A program made the position numbers and the translations under genes. A stretch of DNA of 32,764 bases from Betaproteobacteria bacterium (GTDB lineage: Bacteria > Pseudomonadota > Gammaproteobacteria > Burkholderiales > SG8-41): the NCBI GenBank assembly GCA_028291945.1, contig JAQGNH010000271.1:1-32764 (forward strand). The letters run 5' to 3'. A model generated the notes under the pieces. That model was not told the DNA's origin. It saw nothing but the letters and a program-made list of their open reading frames with translations, and did not search any database. Below, one piece after another: positions 1 to 7,597 of this stretch. The number at the start of each line of letters is the position of its first letter. Within the stretch, counting starts at the first letter, position 1.

Positions 1-1
1 T

Positions 2-2038
2 ACGTCCCTCGGCGAAAGCGAGAGGAACAACCGGCGTCTCGCAGCGATCGTCAAGCAATCGAGCGAAGCGATCTGGACTCGCGATCTCGAAGGCCGGATC
101 ACGACCTGGAATTCGGGTGCAAGCGCACTGTTCGGGTACAGCGCGCAGGAGGCCATCGGTAAGGATCTTACGCTCGATCGCTCGAAGGCCGGCGAGCTGG
201 AAAACCGCGTGGGACGCCTGCGATCCGGTGAGACATTCTCGTACGAAAGCAGAGCGACCACCAAGTCGGGTCGCGAGCTTGACATCGCTGTAGCCGTTGC
301 AGCTCTGCACGACGAGAACACTCGCGTGATCGGCAGGATTTGTGTAGCGCACGATGTGACTCAGCGCAAACGCGCGGAAGAAGAGCTGCAGGCTGCTCGG
401 GAAGCGGCTGAAGCGGCCAACAAGGCGAAAAGCGGTTTCCTGGCCAAGATGAGCCATGAGATCCGCACGCCGATGAATGGCGTGCTGGGAATGACGGAGC
501 TGCTCCTCGAAACGGGCTTGACGAGTGCGCAGCGCAGATTTGCCGAGACGGTGCAGCGTTCCGGAAAATCCCTGCTCGGCATCATCAACGACATTCTGGA
601 CTTCTCGAAGATCGAGGCCGGCAAGCTCAATCTCGAGCACATCGAGTTCGACCTGCGGCAAACCGTGGAGGACACGGTTGAGCTACTCGCCGAGCGCGCC
701 CATAGCAAGGGTCTCGAGCTCGTCTGTGCCTTACCCGTAGACCTTGCGCTGAACGTCAAGGGTGATCCACTGCGCCTGGGTCAGGTGCTGACGAACCTTA
801 TCGGCAACGCAATCAAATTCTCCGAGCGCGGAGAGGTTACGGTTTCGGCCAGCTGTTCGGAAGCTACCTCTGACAGCATGACATTGCGTTTTGAAGTGAC
901 CGACACCGGGCCTGGCATCACGAAGGAAGCGCAGGGCCGCATTTTCGAAAACTTCACGCAAGCGGACGGCTCGACGACCCGCAAGCACGGAGGCACCGGC
1001 CTCGGCCTTCCCATCAGCAAGCAACTCGTTGACATGATGGGCGGCACGATGCACGTGGAATCGGTTCCGGGCGTCGGGGCGACATTCTGGTTCTCGCTTC
1101 GTTTCGAAAAGCAAACCACGCCGATTGAAACGCCGTCGTATAAGAAGGTCGAAGGCCTGCGCGCCCTCGTAGTCGGCCCGCACGCGACGACGCGTAATAT
1201 CCTGCACGTCCAGATGACCCACTGGGGCATGAGCAGTCGCACGGTGGAGACGGCGGACCAGGCGCTCGACCTCCTTACGCATACGCAGGCGCGCGGCTCC
1301 CCTTACCATATCGTCATCATCGACACGGCCCTCGAAGGATCTCGCGCGCTGAAGCTCGCGAAAGCCATCAAGGCCTCGCCTACGTTGGCTGACATACGCA
1401 CGGTCATGCTGATGCCCGTGGGTCGCCAGACCGATATACGGGAAGTGCGGCAAGCGGGCGTGCGCATGTGTCTGCCCAAGCCGGTACGCCGCGCGGCCCT
1501 GTACGAATGCCTCGTATCGGTCATGTCGGCGGTAGAGAGCAACCAGGACGATACGGAGGTCGTGGACAAACCGGCAGCTCCGGTGCGACAGCTCAACCGC
1601 AAGCGCTTGCTGCTCGCCGAAGACAACCCGGTCAATCAGGAGGTCGCGCTGGGCATCCTGCAGATCGAAGGATTCGATGTCACGCTCGCAAAGAATGGAG
1701 CGGAAGCGCTGGAGGCCTACTCCAGAGCGGCGTTCGACGTCGTACTGATGGATTGCCACATGCCGGAGATGGACGGATTCGAGGCGACTCGCAAGATCCG
1801 CGCGCTCGAGAAGCAAGCGAATCTGCAACGTGTACCCATCGTCGCGCTCACGGCCAATGCGATGCAGCAGGATCGCGAGGAGTGCCTGAATGCCGGTATG
1901 GACGACCACCTGAGCAAGCCTTACAGCCGTTTACAGATGCGTGAAACGCTCGCGCGCTGGCTACCTCAACAAAGCGCGATTGACAGCACATCGGCGGGCT
2001 TGCGCGCATCCAGGATTGCAGCGAGCGACCTGACTTGA
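2..2038 (+). CDS. PAS-containing hybrid sensor histidine kinase, 5' end cut by the window
   Basis: The reading frame is open from base 2, so the gene begins outside the window; the first internal ATG-like start (209) would split a PAS domain. Visible order over 678 residues: PAS domain (about 8-120, ending in the DVTQRKRAEEEL hinge), a short coiled coil, HisKA with the phospho-acceptor His in KMSHEIRTPMNG (His about residue 152, codon 455-457), HATPase with DTGPGI and GGTGLGLPIS, then two receiver domains. The first receiver (about nt 1150-1530) lacks the acidic pair after its first strand and looks degenerate, although it keeps an Asp (VIIDTAL) and a Lys-Pro (LPKPV). The second (nt 1610-1965) is canonical: LLAEDNPVNQ, the phospho-Asp in VVLMDCHMPEMDG and the Lys in LSKPYS. 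No Hpt domain follows, so phosphotransfer would need a separate Hpt protein. Input signal and target are unknown. Confidence 0.95.
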   Translation, partial: TSLGESERNNRRLAAIVKQSSEAIWTRDLEGRITTWNSGASALFGYSAQEAIGKDLTLDRSKAGELENRVGRLRSGETFSYESRATTKSGRELDIAVAVAALHDENTRVIGRICVAHDVTQRKRAEEELQAAREAAEAANKAKSGFLAKMSHEIRTPMNGVLGMTELLLETGLTSAQRRFAETVQRSGKSLLGIINDILDFSKIEAGKLNLEHIEFDLRQTVEDTVELLAERAHSKGLELVCALPVDLALNVKGDPLRLGQVLTNLIGNAIKFSERGEVTVSASCSEATSDSMTLRFEVTDTGPGITKEAQGRIFENFTQADGSTTRKHGGTGLGLPISKQLVDMMGGTMHVESVPGVGATFWFSLRFEKQTTPIETPSYKKVEGLRALVVGPHATTRNILHVQMTHWGMSSRTVETADQALDLLTHTQARGSPYHIVIIDTALEGSRALKLAKAIKASPTLADIRTVMLMPVGRQTDIREVRQAGVRMCLPKPVRRAALYECLVSVMSAVESNQDDTEVVDKPAAPVRQLNRKRLLLAEDNPVNQEVALGILQIEGFDVTLAKNGAEALEAYSRAAFDVVLMDCHMPEMDGFEATRKIRALEKQANLQRVPIVALTANAMQQDREECLNAGMDDHLSKPYSRLQMRETLARWLPQQSAIDSTSAGLRASRIAASDLT

Positions 2039-2048
2039 GTGGGCACGC

Positions 2049-2768
2049 TCAACGCGCCGTCTGAACTGCCGTGAGGACGCCGTCCTCGAAAAAAAGATTG
2101 TTCGTCCCGTACACCCATTGTTCCCGCAGCCGCGCGCCGATGACGGCTGTGTGAATCCGGTCCGGCTGTCCCCAGCCGCTACTCAATACTTGTTGCTTGG
2201 TCATGCCTACGCGGATGCCGCCTCTGTCGAACCGCTCCTGGTCGCGCCGTGCTGCGTCTGCCTGTCGCTCGATCATTCTCTGCTGCATGCGCGCGAGCGC
2301 CACTTCGGGCCGCTCGTAGAAAAAGAGCTCGTAGACCGGTAGCGCGCTGTCGGGACGCGTGTCCTGATGCCGCATTTCGACGAACATCTGACTGCGCAGG
2401 GTGTCCGCGTTGAGATACCCGACCTTGCCCGAATCGAATCGCACGCGGTACCAGGCGTCCGTGCGCGATGCAGGGCGGGAGTGGTTCGCCGCCTCGATCG
2501 TGAAGCGCTCGCTAAGTTGAGGGCCGAAGACTTTACCGTCACACGACAGGCGTGGGAAATCCTTCGTATCGCAGAAAACCTGGTTCGTGGCGGTGCCGCC
2601 GCGTACCCAGTATTGCCTGCCTATTTCGTCCCGCACTTCCCCGGCCAGCGCGCGTTCCAGTGGTGTCGCGACCGAACTATCGCTTTCTGCTGCGTGCACA
2701 ACGCCTGCGCCGATCATCAGCGCGACCATCACGGCCTCAGGCCATCTTCGAAATAACAGCGAGGGCAT
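2049..2768 (-). CDS. exported protein with C-terminal BamE/SmpA-like motif, function unknown
   Basis: A 239-aa protein converging on the kinase gene with a 10-bp gap. The N-terminus (RRWPEAVMVALMIGAGVVHA) is a typical Sec signal peptide ending at AHA/A or HA/AE, so it should be periplasmic. The middle part (about 45-140) has no motif I recognise; 'WYRVRFDSGKVGYLNADTL' resembles an SH3-like/bacterial SH3 segment. The C-terminal about 50 residues have the pattern GMTKQQVLSSGWGQPDRI ... EQWVYG ... FFEDGVLTAVQ, which follows the small two-helix/three-strand SmpA/OmlA (BamE-like) fold: 'GMt..qV...wG.P' then a strand with QW.Y and FE.G.l. There is no lipobox Cys, so it is not BamE itself. The function is not recognised. 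It is transcribed divergently from the methyltransferase-like gene 54 bp away. Confidence 0.85.
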   Translation of the reverse strand: MPSLLFRRWPEAVMVALMIGAGVVHAAESDSSVATPLERALAGEVRDEIGRQYWVRGGTATNQVFCDTKDFPRLSCDGKVFGPQLSERFTIEAANHSRPASRTDAWYRVRFDSGKVGYLNADTLRSQMFVEMRHQDTRPDSALPVYELFFYERPEVALARMQQRMIERQADAARRDQERFDRGGIRVGMTKQQVLSSGWGQPDRIHTAVIGARLREQWVYGTNNLFFEDGVLTAVQTAR

Positions 2769-2822
2769 CGGGGTTGTACAGATGGGATAATCCTGTTCGA
2801 TCTTAACATCTGAACCGAAGTT

Positions 2823-3644
2823 ATGAAGGCGCTCAAAGTTCTTGCTGCATTGTTGCTCCTGGGACTGCTCGAGGTTCCATCTGTTCGCGCAGCCGGCGAA
2901 ATTTCAGATCTTCTTGACCAGGCCGTGGCCAGTCCGCAACGCTCGCCTGCGTACAAGGCGCGAGACAGGTATCGGCACCCGCAGGAGACGTTGCTCTTTT
3001 TCGGATTGCGGCCGGAGATGCACGTCGTGGAGGTATGGCCAGGGGCGGGGTATTACACGGAGATTCTCGCCCCAATCCTGCGCACTCGCGGCAGATATTA
3101 CGCGGCGCACTATTACGTCGATGACCGGAGCTCGGCGTACTTCCGCGAGGCGCGTCAGGCCTTTCAACAGAAGCTTTCGAAAGAACCCGCGCTCTACGAC
3201 CGAATCGTGGTGACAGCCCTTCAGGCGCCCGAACACGTCGCCGCGGCTCCCAAAGAGTCGATCGATCTCGTGCTGACCTTCCGCAATGTCCATAACTGGA
3301 TGGCTGCGGGCAACGACCAAGCGATGTTTCGAGCGTTTTACGATGTGCTCAAGCCTGCTGGAATCCTCGGCGTAGTCGAGCACCGCGCGCGGGATGGCAC
3401 GACGCCGGAGGACATGAAGCGTAGCGGCTACATTACTGAAGCCTACGTGATCGAGCTCGCCCAAAAAGCCGGTTTCAAAGTCGCGGCCCGGTCGGAAATC
3501 AACGCGAACGCCAGGGACACCAAGAACTATTCTGCGGGGGTTTGGACACTCCCGCCGACGCTGCGTCTGGGCAACGTCGATCGCGATAAGTACATGGCGA
3601 TCGGGGAGAGCGACCGCATGACTTTGAAATTCGTGAAACCCTGA
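2823..3644 (+). CDS. exported class I SAM-methyltransferase-like protein
   Basis: A 273-aa protein. Residues 1-23 (MKALKVLAALLLLGLLEVPS..) form a clear signal peptide with cleavage near VRA/AG. The rest has a class I methyltransferase layout: motif I is VVEVWPGAGYYTEIL (Pro replaces the first Gly of the usual GxGxG loop), followed by an acidic/strand-2 region with an insert, then DLVLTFRNVHNW (post-motif II) and a long strand-helix pair, DVLKPAGILGVVEHRAR. The family of 'predicted methyltransferases' with leader peptides is known in proteobacteria; whether its members bind SAM in the periplasm, where SAM is not expected, is unclear. Start: ATG 2823 gives the signal peptide directly; the upstream ribosome site is weak (GAACCGAAG). 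It stands alone and no substrate can be inferred. Confidence 0.88.
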   Translation: MKALKVLAALLLLGLLEVPSVRAAGEISDLLDQAVASPQRSPAYKARDRYRHPQETLLFFGLRPEMHVVEVWPGAGYYTEILAPILRTRGRYYAAHYYVDDRSSAYFREARQAFQQKLSKEPALYDRIVVTALQAPEHVAAAPKESIDLVLTFRNVHNWMAAGNDQAMFRAFYDVLKPAGILGVVEHRARDGTTPEDMKRSGYITEAYVIELAQKAGFKVAARSEINANARDTKNYSAGVWTLPPTLRLGNVDRDKYMAIGESDRMTLKFVKP

Positions 3645-3688
3645 GCGCCGGAGGACACGTCGAACGTGAGTCCGTGGGCCGACAAACC

Positions 3689-3787
3689 TCAGAGGATGCC
3701 CAGCAAGAGGAGAATGATCACGGTGACGACCGCCGAAACAACGATAGACCCGAGGCAGCCCAGACGACTGGAGAAGAAGAGGAACAC
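3689..3787 (-). CDS. possible 32-aa single-span membrane protein
   Basis: The minus strand reads from GTG 3787 to TGA 3689 as a 32-residue peptide: a short Phe-rich start (MFLFFSSRLGCLGS) followed by a continuous hydrophobic stretch (about residues 15-32) that would span the membrane once. The pattern FFSxRLGCLGS plus a Val/Leu/Ile tail resembles annotated tiny hypothetical membrane proteins I have seen in high-GC bacteria. I cannot verify this with a search. There is no strong ribosome site: a perfect 14-bp hairpin lies 11 bp upstream of the GTG. It lies downstream of the GlsB-type gene on the same strand, separated by that hairpin. The alternative is that this is non-coding. Confidence 0.42.
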   Translation of the reverse strand: MFLFFSSRLGCLGSIVVSAVVTVIILLLLGIL

Positions 3788-3797
3788 TGCGGAATCA

Positions 3798-3829
3798 TGA
3801 CGAAACCCCGCTGATGCGGGGTTTCGTCA
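3798..3829 (-). terminator. perfect 14-bp stem with TGAT loop; intrinsic-terminator-like hairpin
   Basis: The arms 3798-3811 and 3816-3829 are exact reverse complements around a 4-base loop. The stem carries AAACCCCGC/GCGGGGTTT, so it presents a GC core with a short U-run on either strand. It lies about 85 bp past the stop of the minus-strand GlsB-type gene and about 155 bp past the plus-strand methyltransferase gene, so it could stop transcription from both sides. The GlsB-type gene is the nearer user. Confidence 0.7.
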
Positions 3830-3914
3830 ATCTCCTGTCGCCGCAGACGCCTGCCTTTCGGCGGGTCTGCGTTGGCCACGATCATCTGCGGCCACGCGCG
3901 CTAAACAGCAAGTC

Positions 3915-4172
3915 TCAGGCTATTCTGCGCCGGCCTGCGATCATGCGGTAGATCACCAGCAGGATAATGGCGCCGATAACCGATCCAATCAGACCGGCGT
4001 ACTGGTTGCCACCACCGATACCCATCGAGTTGAAAAGAAACCCCCCGAGGAGAGATCCGGCAATACCGAGCAGTATCGTCACTATGATTCCTCCCGGATC
4101 TTTTCCGGGCATGATTAGCTTGGCCAGAGCCCCGACAACCAAGCCGAATATAATCATCATCAATATACTCAC
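3915..4172 (-). CDS. GlsB/YeaQ/YmgE family stress-response membrane protein
   Basis: An 85-aa hydrophobic protein with the family pattern [40 protein letters not shown], a Gly/Asn-rich turn, and [17 protein letters not shown] ending in a basic RRR tail. This gives about three membrane spans. The family (formerly 'transglycosylase-associated protein') is tied to general stress responses; no enzymatic role has been shown. Start: GTG at 4172-4170 is preceded by AGGTGA five bases upstream on the minus strand, which favours it over the in-frame ATG codons 5 and 6. Two copies of the palindrome GCACAGTGC, spaced one helical turn apart, lie 31-51 bp upstream and could be an operator. It appears monocistronic. 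Confidence 0.93.
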   Translation of the reverse strand: [85 protein letters not shown]

Positions 4173-4611
4173 GGGTCACCTATAAAGTTGGATGAGACCG
4201 TGAGCACAGTGCAAGCACAGTGCCCGCTGTGAACTGCACGGTTTCAGGCGACGAATGGCCTTCGATGTTGCGGTGCACGTGTCCATATTGCGGCCGGGGT
4301 GGAGGGGGTCTTCGATCCGGCGGGCGCAACCGATAATCCCTCCCCAGAGAAACACGGTGAATGCCGCCGTCTGCAGATCCCCCCTGCAGCGTGCCTGCGA
4401 GGTAACGCTCCCACATCATCTTCAGCAGCAGTGCGGCGATGACGCATCGACATTCACGCATTAGACGTGCGCACCTAGACGTCAGCACAAGCGAAAAAGG
4501 GGTGTGCTCTCGCGATCTTTTATGATTTCTTGCGGCTTTTCGCGCGAGATGGTTGCAACGTGTCTGACGGCCCCAACTCATGAGTGACCGTTATCGTTCA
4601 GGGAGCCTGTC
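4173..4611. other. 439-bp divergent intergenic region
   Basis: This separates the minus-strand GlsB-type gene from the plus-strand exported protein, so it should carry both promoters. Apart from the twin GCACAGTGC palindromes near the GlsB side I see no clear sigma-70 promoter pair, no convincing ORF and no RNA gene. Around 4510-4540 the sequence is locally A/T-rich (CTTTTATGATTTCTTG) ahead of gene 4612, which is where a promoter for that gene would be expected. Confidence 0.5.
4204..4223. promoter_or_regulatory. two phased copies of palindrome GCACAGTGC (candidate operator)
   Basis: GCACAGTGC occurs at 4204-4212 and again at 4215-4223, start-to-start spacing 11 bp, so both palindromes face the same side of the helix. 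They sit 32-51 bp upstream of the GTG start of the GlsB-type gene, a usual position for a regulator site. The binding protein is unknown, and chance cannot be excluded for so short a motif. Confidence 0.3.
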
Positions 4612-5052
4612 ATGAGTAGCACAACATCCGTTCGAGCCGTTCTTCTTGGGCTGGTCGTTCTGTTCGCCGCAGCACACGCGCTGGTCCAGGCTGCGTCTGC
4701 ACCTCAAACCAAGGGCGAGGTGGTCTATGTGACCGGCGGCGTAGGAGCCGACGAGCGCGAGAAACTGAAAGCGATCGAGAAGGACTTCAACCTCAAATTG
4801 ATCTTCTCGCTTGCAGATGGCGCCTTCATAGCGGATGTCGCAGTCGTGGTGAAAGACGCCTCCGGCAAGGTGGTCCTCAGCGAACAGGCGCAAGGGCCCA
4901 TATTCATGGCGAAGCTGCCGCCCGGGACGTACACGGTCGAGGCGACGTTCGAAGGCAAAACGGAGGCTCACAAGGTCACAGTCGGACAAGGGAAGCTGAC
5001 TACTGTGCAGCTGCGGTGGCCGGGAAGTGCAGGGTCGAAGACCGTGCAGTGA
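4612..5052 (+). CDS. exported protein with carboxypeptidase-regulatory-like beta-sandwich
   Basis: A 146-aa protein. The signal peptide covers about residues 1-28 (RAVLLGLVVLFAAAHALVQA/A), so it is periplasmic. After it comes a GGVGADEREKLKAIEKDFNLKLIFS segment, then a beta-rich domain with VAVVVKDASGKVVLSE ... PIFMAKLPPGTYTVEATFEGKTEAHKVTVGQGK. The 'LPPGTYTVEATFEGK' turn is the signature of carboxypeptidase-regulatory-like (transthyretin-type) domains, which act as binding or structural modules. The length fits small exported proteins of this kind annotated in betaproteobacteria. ATG 4612 is preceded by CAGGGAGCCTGTC, giving a usable ribosome site. It is followed 32 bp later by a universal stress protein gene and probably shares its transcript. 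No specific role is known. Confidence 0.87.
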   Translation: MSSTTSVRAVLLGLVVLFAAAHALVQAASAPQTKGEVVYVTGGVGADEREKLKAIEKDFNLKLIFSLADGAFIADVAVVVKDASGKVVLSEQAQGPIFMAKLPPGTYTVEATFEGKTEAHKVTVGQGKLTTVQLRWPGSAGSKTVQ

Positions 5053-5084
5053 GCGATGAGGCTGCCTTCGGAAAGGAGCACGCC

Positions 5085-5579
5085 ATGTACAAACGTATGC
5101 TGGTTCCCATCGACGGCAGTCACACGTCGGAGCTGGGTCTGCGACACGCAATCGGCCTCGCAAAACCGCTCGGCGCCCATATTCGACTGCTGAACGTGGT
5201 GGACGAGCTCTCGGTTGTGCCGGCAGTGGACGCCTATGCACTCGTCGATCTCGTATCATTGATCGCCGCATTGAAGGAGGGCGGTCAGAAGGTGCTGGAC
5301 GAAGCCGCCACCCTCACCGCGCGCAGCGGCGTCGAAGCCGAGAAAGCGCAACTGGAAAGCCATGGCGCGCATGTGTCTCACGTCATCGTCGAGGACGCGA
5401 ACCAATGGCGTGCGGATTTGATCTGCATGGGCACGCATGGCCGACGCGGATTGAACCGGCTTCTGCTTGGCAGCGACGCGGAGCGCGTGTTACGCGAAGC
5501 GACCGTGCCCGTGCTGCTGGTGCGAGGCCAGGACACGAAGCAGCCCGCGGAGAACACCCGACGGTCCCGCGTTGCCTGA
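5085..5579 (+). CDS. universal stress protein (UspA family)
   Basis: A 164-aa single Usp domain. It starts with the family strand MYKRMLVPIDGSHTSELGLRHA; near the C-terminus is the ATP-binding loop with G-2x-G-9x-G-S spacing (GTHGRRGLNRLLLGSDAE), then the last strand VPVLLVRG. Presence of the full loop suggests the ATP-binding (MJ0577-like) subgroup. ATG 5085 is chosen over an in-frame ATG at 5016 because AAGGAG lies seven bases before it and the fold begins there; the longer form adds 23 unrelated residues. A short basic tail follows the domain. It lies 32 bp after the exported protein gene and one base before a lipoprotein gene, so the three are likely an operon. Confidence 0.95.
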   Translation: MYKRMLVPIDGSHTSELGLRHAIGLAKPLGAHIRLLNVVDELSVVPAVDAYALVDLVSLIAALKEGGQKVLDEAATLTARSGVEAEKAQLESHGAHVSHVIVEDANQWRADLICMGTHGRRGLNRLLLGSDAERVLREATVPVLLVRGQDTKQPAENTRRSRVA

Positions 5580-5580
5580 C

Positions 5581-5955
5581 ATGCGTTTGGCCTCCCTAGC
5601 GGCTGCCTTGCTGCTCCTGCTCGCGGCCTGTGGCGGTGCGAAAGAACAGCCGAAAACCACCTGCTACGATACATCGCGCCAATGCATGAAAGTCTGCGAC
5701 GAATCCGAGCAGAATGCCTCTGCGGCAAGCATCGGCTGCAGAGACACATGCAACGGGAGCTACAAAGCGGCAGTTTCAGTTTGCGCCGACACCACCAGCA
5801 AGGACAGCCGCCCGGGATGTATGGACAAGGCGAACCAGGATTTCGGCGAGTGTCTGAACGGGTGCCAGGGCGCTTTTGACAAAGTGCGCAAGGATGCGGT
5901 CGACTGCAGGAACACGTGCGTAGATGAACTGCAGCGCTGCACCAGCACAAAATAA
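5581..5955 (+). CDS. small Cys-rich lipoprotein with four CX3C motifs
   Basis: A 124-aa protein whose ATG lies one base after the stop of the universal stress gene, which fixes the start and implies coupling. Residues 1-18 form a lipoprotein signal with lipobox LAAC. The mature part has twelve further Cys residues, and eight of them fall into four CX3C pairs (CMKVC, CRDTC, CLNGC, CRNTC), with single Cys between. Twin CX3C spacing on helices is typical of disulfide-locked helical hairpins, so an envelope protein with up to six disulfides is plausible (inference). I do not recognise a family. A longer upstream frame exists, but its N-terminus overlaps the stress gene and has no signal peptide. 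Confidence 0.85.
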   Translation: MRLASLAAALLLLLAACGGAKEQPKTTCYDTSRQCMKVCDESEQNASAASIGCRDTCNGSYKAAVSVCADTTSKDSRPGCMDKANQDFGECLNGCQGAFDKVRKDAVDCRNTCVDELQRCTSTK

Positions 5956-5996
5956 GGTCGCGTCCGTCAGCTCAAACAAAGGAGCGAGCCCTGTCG

Positions 5997-6085
5997 TCAT
6001 CCTGGCGAAAACCAGGATCGACGGTCGACGTTTGAAAAAAATAGATTCCGGATCCGTGCGCAGCGCGCTGTCCGGAATGACGGGT
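5997..6085. repeat. mosaic intergenic palindromic repeat (GTCATCCTGG / TCCGGAATGAC type)
   Basis: Between two convergent genes. The left part has a 7-bp stem around CGAAAA (5999-6005 with 6012-6018, within GTCATCCTGGCGAAAACCAG). The right part has ATTCCGGA (6045-6052) pairing with TCCGGAAT (6071-6078), enclosing GTGCGCAGCGCGC. Sequences of the form GTCATCC-gGCGAAA-CCgGGATC and ATTCCGGA..TCCGGAATGACG are common dispersed repeats in proteobacterial genomes. It may also serve as a bidirectional transcription stop. Confidence 0.6.
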
Positions 6086-6090
6086 TTTCA

Positions 6091-7023
6091 TCAGCTCTTG
6101 CGGGTCTGCTCTGAACGCTTCAGCTGCCTCGTCAACTCGCGTGCATTCTTGATCGCATAGCCTTCGCGGTCGTTGTTGAAGTACGCCCAAACCCGCCCGG
6201 CGCCGCTGCGGCGGATGCGCTCTGTCCACACCGCGAGCTCGTCTTTCGTATAATCGTGACGGTACCATTTCTTCGTGCCGTGAAAGCGGATGTACACGTC
6301 GTCGGCCGTTTTCACCAGTTCATCAGGAAGGCGCGGTCCGCTCGCTGAGCAGAAGATTGTGTTCGATTCCCGAAAAGCTTTGTAGACGGTCTCGTTCCAC
6401 CAGCTTCGATGGCGGAACTCGACAACGTTGCGGCGGCGCGGGTCGAGTTGTTTGAGGATGCGCTTGAGCGTGGCATTGGTGTAATGCACGCTGGGCGGCA
6501 GTTGAAAAAGAAAGCAGCTGAAGCTGGGACCTAGCAAGTCGGCGATGAGCCCGAAGTCTTTTACAAGTATTCCCGTGCGCACGAAGCGTTTCGTGTGCGT
6601 GATCAGCTCGTTGACTTTGATCGCGTAGGTAAAGCGACGGCGGCCGGCCTGGCGCTTCCAGGTATTGATGGTTGCGAGTGTGGGCCACGAATAGAAGGGC
6701 GCGTTGAGCTCGACGGTTCTGAACTGGCTCGCGTAATGATCGAACCAGCGGCTGCTCGGCAGCCCCTCGGGGTAAAACGAGTCGCGCCAATGCCAGTAGT
6801 ACCATCCAGAACATCCGACGAACGTTTGCGGCTTGATTTGCGCGGTGCCGCGTGCTCTCGAAGGGGCGCGGACGACAGCGCCTGCTGGATGGCTCTTTTC
6901 GTATTCGAGCCTCGACACGTGCATCTTCTGCGCGCGGATAATATTCTGGGCGCGCTGTTTTGCGCGGCGCTCTTCGCGCCGCGCTCGCCATTCGGCGCGG
7001 GAGTCATCGTCGGAGGAAGGCAT
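6091..7023 (-). CDS. DUF72 (YecE-like) protein
   Basis: A 310-aa protein. A basic, Arg/Ala-rich leader of about 65 residues precedes the DUF72 TIM-barrel-like domain, recognisable by FVGCSGWYYWHWRDSFYPEG, then the FRTVELNAPFYSWP strand, FTYAIKVNELITHTKR, FLFQLPPSVHYT, VVEFRHRSWW, VYIRFHG and the closing RVWAYFNNDREGYAIKNA. These follow the family order (GxSGW, E-N-xFY, K.....TH, QLPP, E-R-SW, R-HG, YFNN). The biochemical role of DUF72 is not established. Start ATG 7023 has no strong ribosome site, and the basic leader is atypical in length, so a start further inside (Met at residue 34) is possible. It runs convergent to the stress/lipoprotein operon and divergent from gene 7114. Confidence 0.92.
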   Translation of the reverse strand: MPSSDDDSRAEWRARREERRAKQRAQNIIRAQKMHVSRLEYEKSHPAGAVVRAPSRARGTAQIKPQTFVGCSGWYYWHWRDSFYPEGLPSSRWFDHYASQFRTVELNAPFYSWPTLATINTWKRQAGRRRFTYAIKVNELITHTKRFVRTGILVKDFGLIADLLGPSFSCFLFQLPPSVHYTNATLKRILKQLDPRRRNVVEFRHRSWWNETVYKAFRESNTIFCSASGPRLPDELVKTADDVYIRFHGTKKWYRHDYTKDELAVWTERIRRSGAGRVWAYFNNDREGYAIKNARELTRQLKRSEQTRKS

Positions 7024-7113
7024 GGCGCGCAGAATATCGTGAGATAGTCGTTCGTGCGATGGCGTGGCGCCGTCGCGATACCCGTCATCAGTGAGTCACG
7101 AGGAAGATAGCTT

Positions 7114-7503
7114 ATGGAAATCAACAATCCGCAGGTGCTCGCGGAAGTAGCGGCCGCGTTCCGGCGCTATGAGGATGCGCTCGTGACGAACGACGTCGCG
7201 GCGCTGAACGAGCTGTTCTGGGACAACACGCTGACGCTGCGCTACGGCACGGGCGAAAATCTTTATGGCCACAGTGCAATTGCCTCGTTCCGGGGCGCGC
7301 GTAACCCGGCCGGGCTCGCCCGCGAAGTGACAAAGTCGGTGATCACGAGTTACGGGCGAGATTTTGCGACAACCAACATCGAGTTCCGGCGAGCGGGGCG
7401 GCAGGGCCGCCAGAGTCAGACGTGGACGCGCCTGCCGGAAGGCTGGCGTATCGTGGCCGCCCACGTGAGCTACATGGACGAGCCGAAAACGGCGCAACGA
7501 TGA
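7114..7503 (+). CDS. AtzH/HpxZ-like NTF2-fold protein
   Basis: A 129-aa cone-shaped NTF2-like protein. It opens with [25 protein letters not shown] and continues [26 protein letters not shown], then [19 protein letters not shown] and [26 protein letters not shown]. This is the pattern of the AtzH/HpxZ family (formerly DUF3225). In the family, HpxZ is linked to oxalurate catabolism and AtzH supports the amidase AtzE. No AtzE/HpxY amidase lies nearby, so it is an orphan here and its partner is unknown. ATG 7114 is preceded by GAGGAAG at good spacing. It is divergent from the DUF72 gene and separated from the oxidoreductase by 94 bp. Confidence 0.85.
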   Translation: MEINNPQVLAEVAAAFRRYEDALVTNDVAALNELFWDNTLTLRYGTGENLYGHSAIASFRGARNPAGLAREVTKSVITSYGRDFATTNIEFRRAGRQGRQSQTWTRLPEGWRIVAAHVSYMDEPKTAQR

Positions 7504-7597
7504 GGCGCCTCGCTACACGGCACATTCGCAAAGCTGGAGGGTGCAGCGCGCAGCTGTTAACTTGCGGTAAATCACAGCCATTGAAAGGACGCGCGAG

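Noticed and set aside
731-1909. 392-codon antisense frame within the sensor kinase
   Set aside because: A shadow of the GC-rich kinase frame, with no recognisable domain and no ribosome site.
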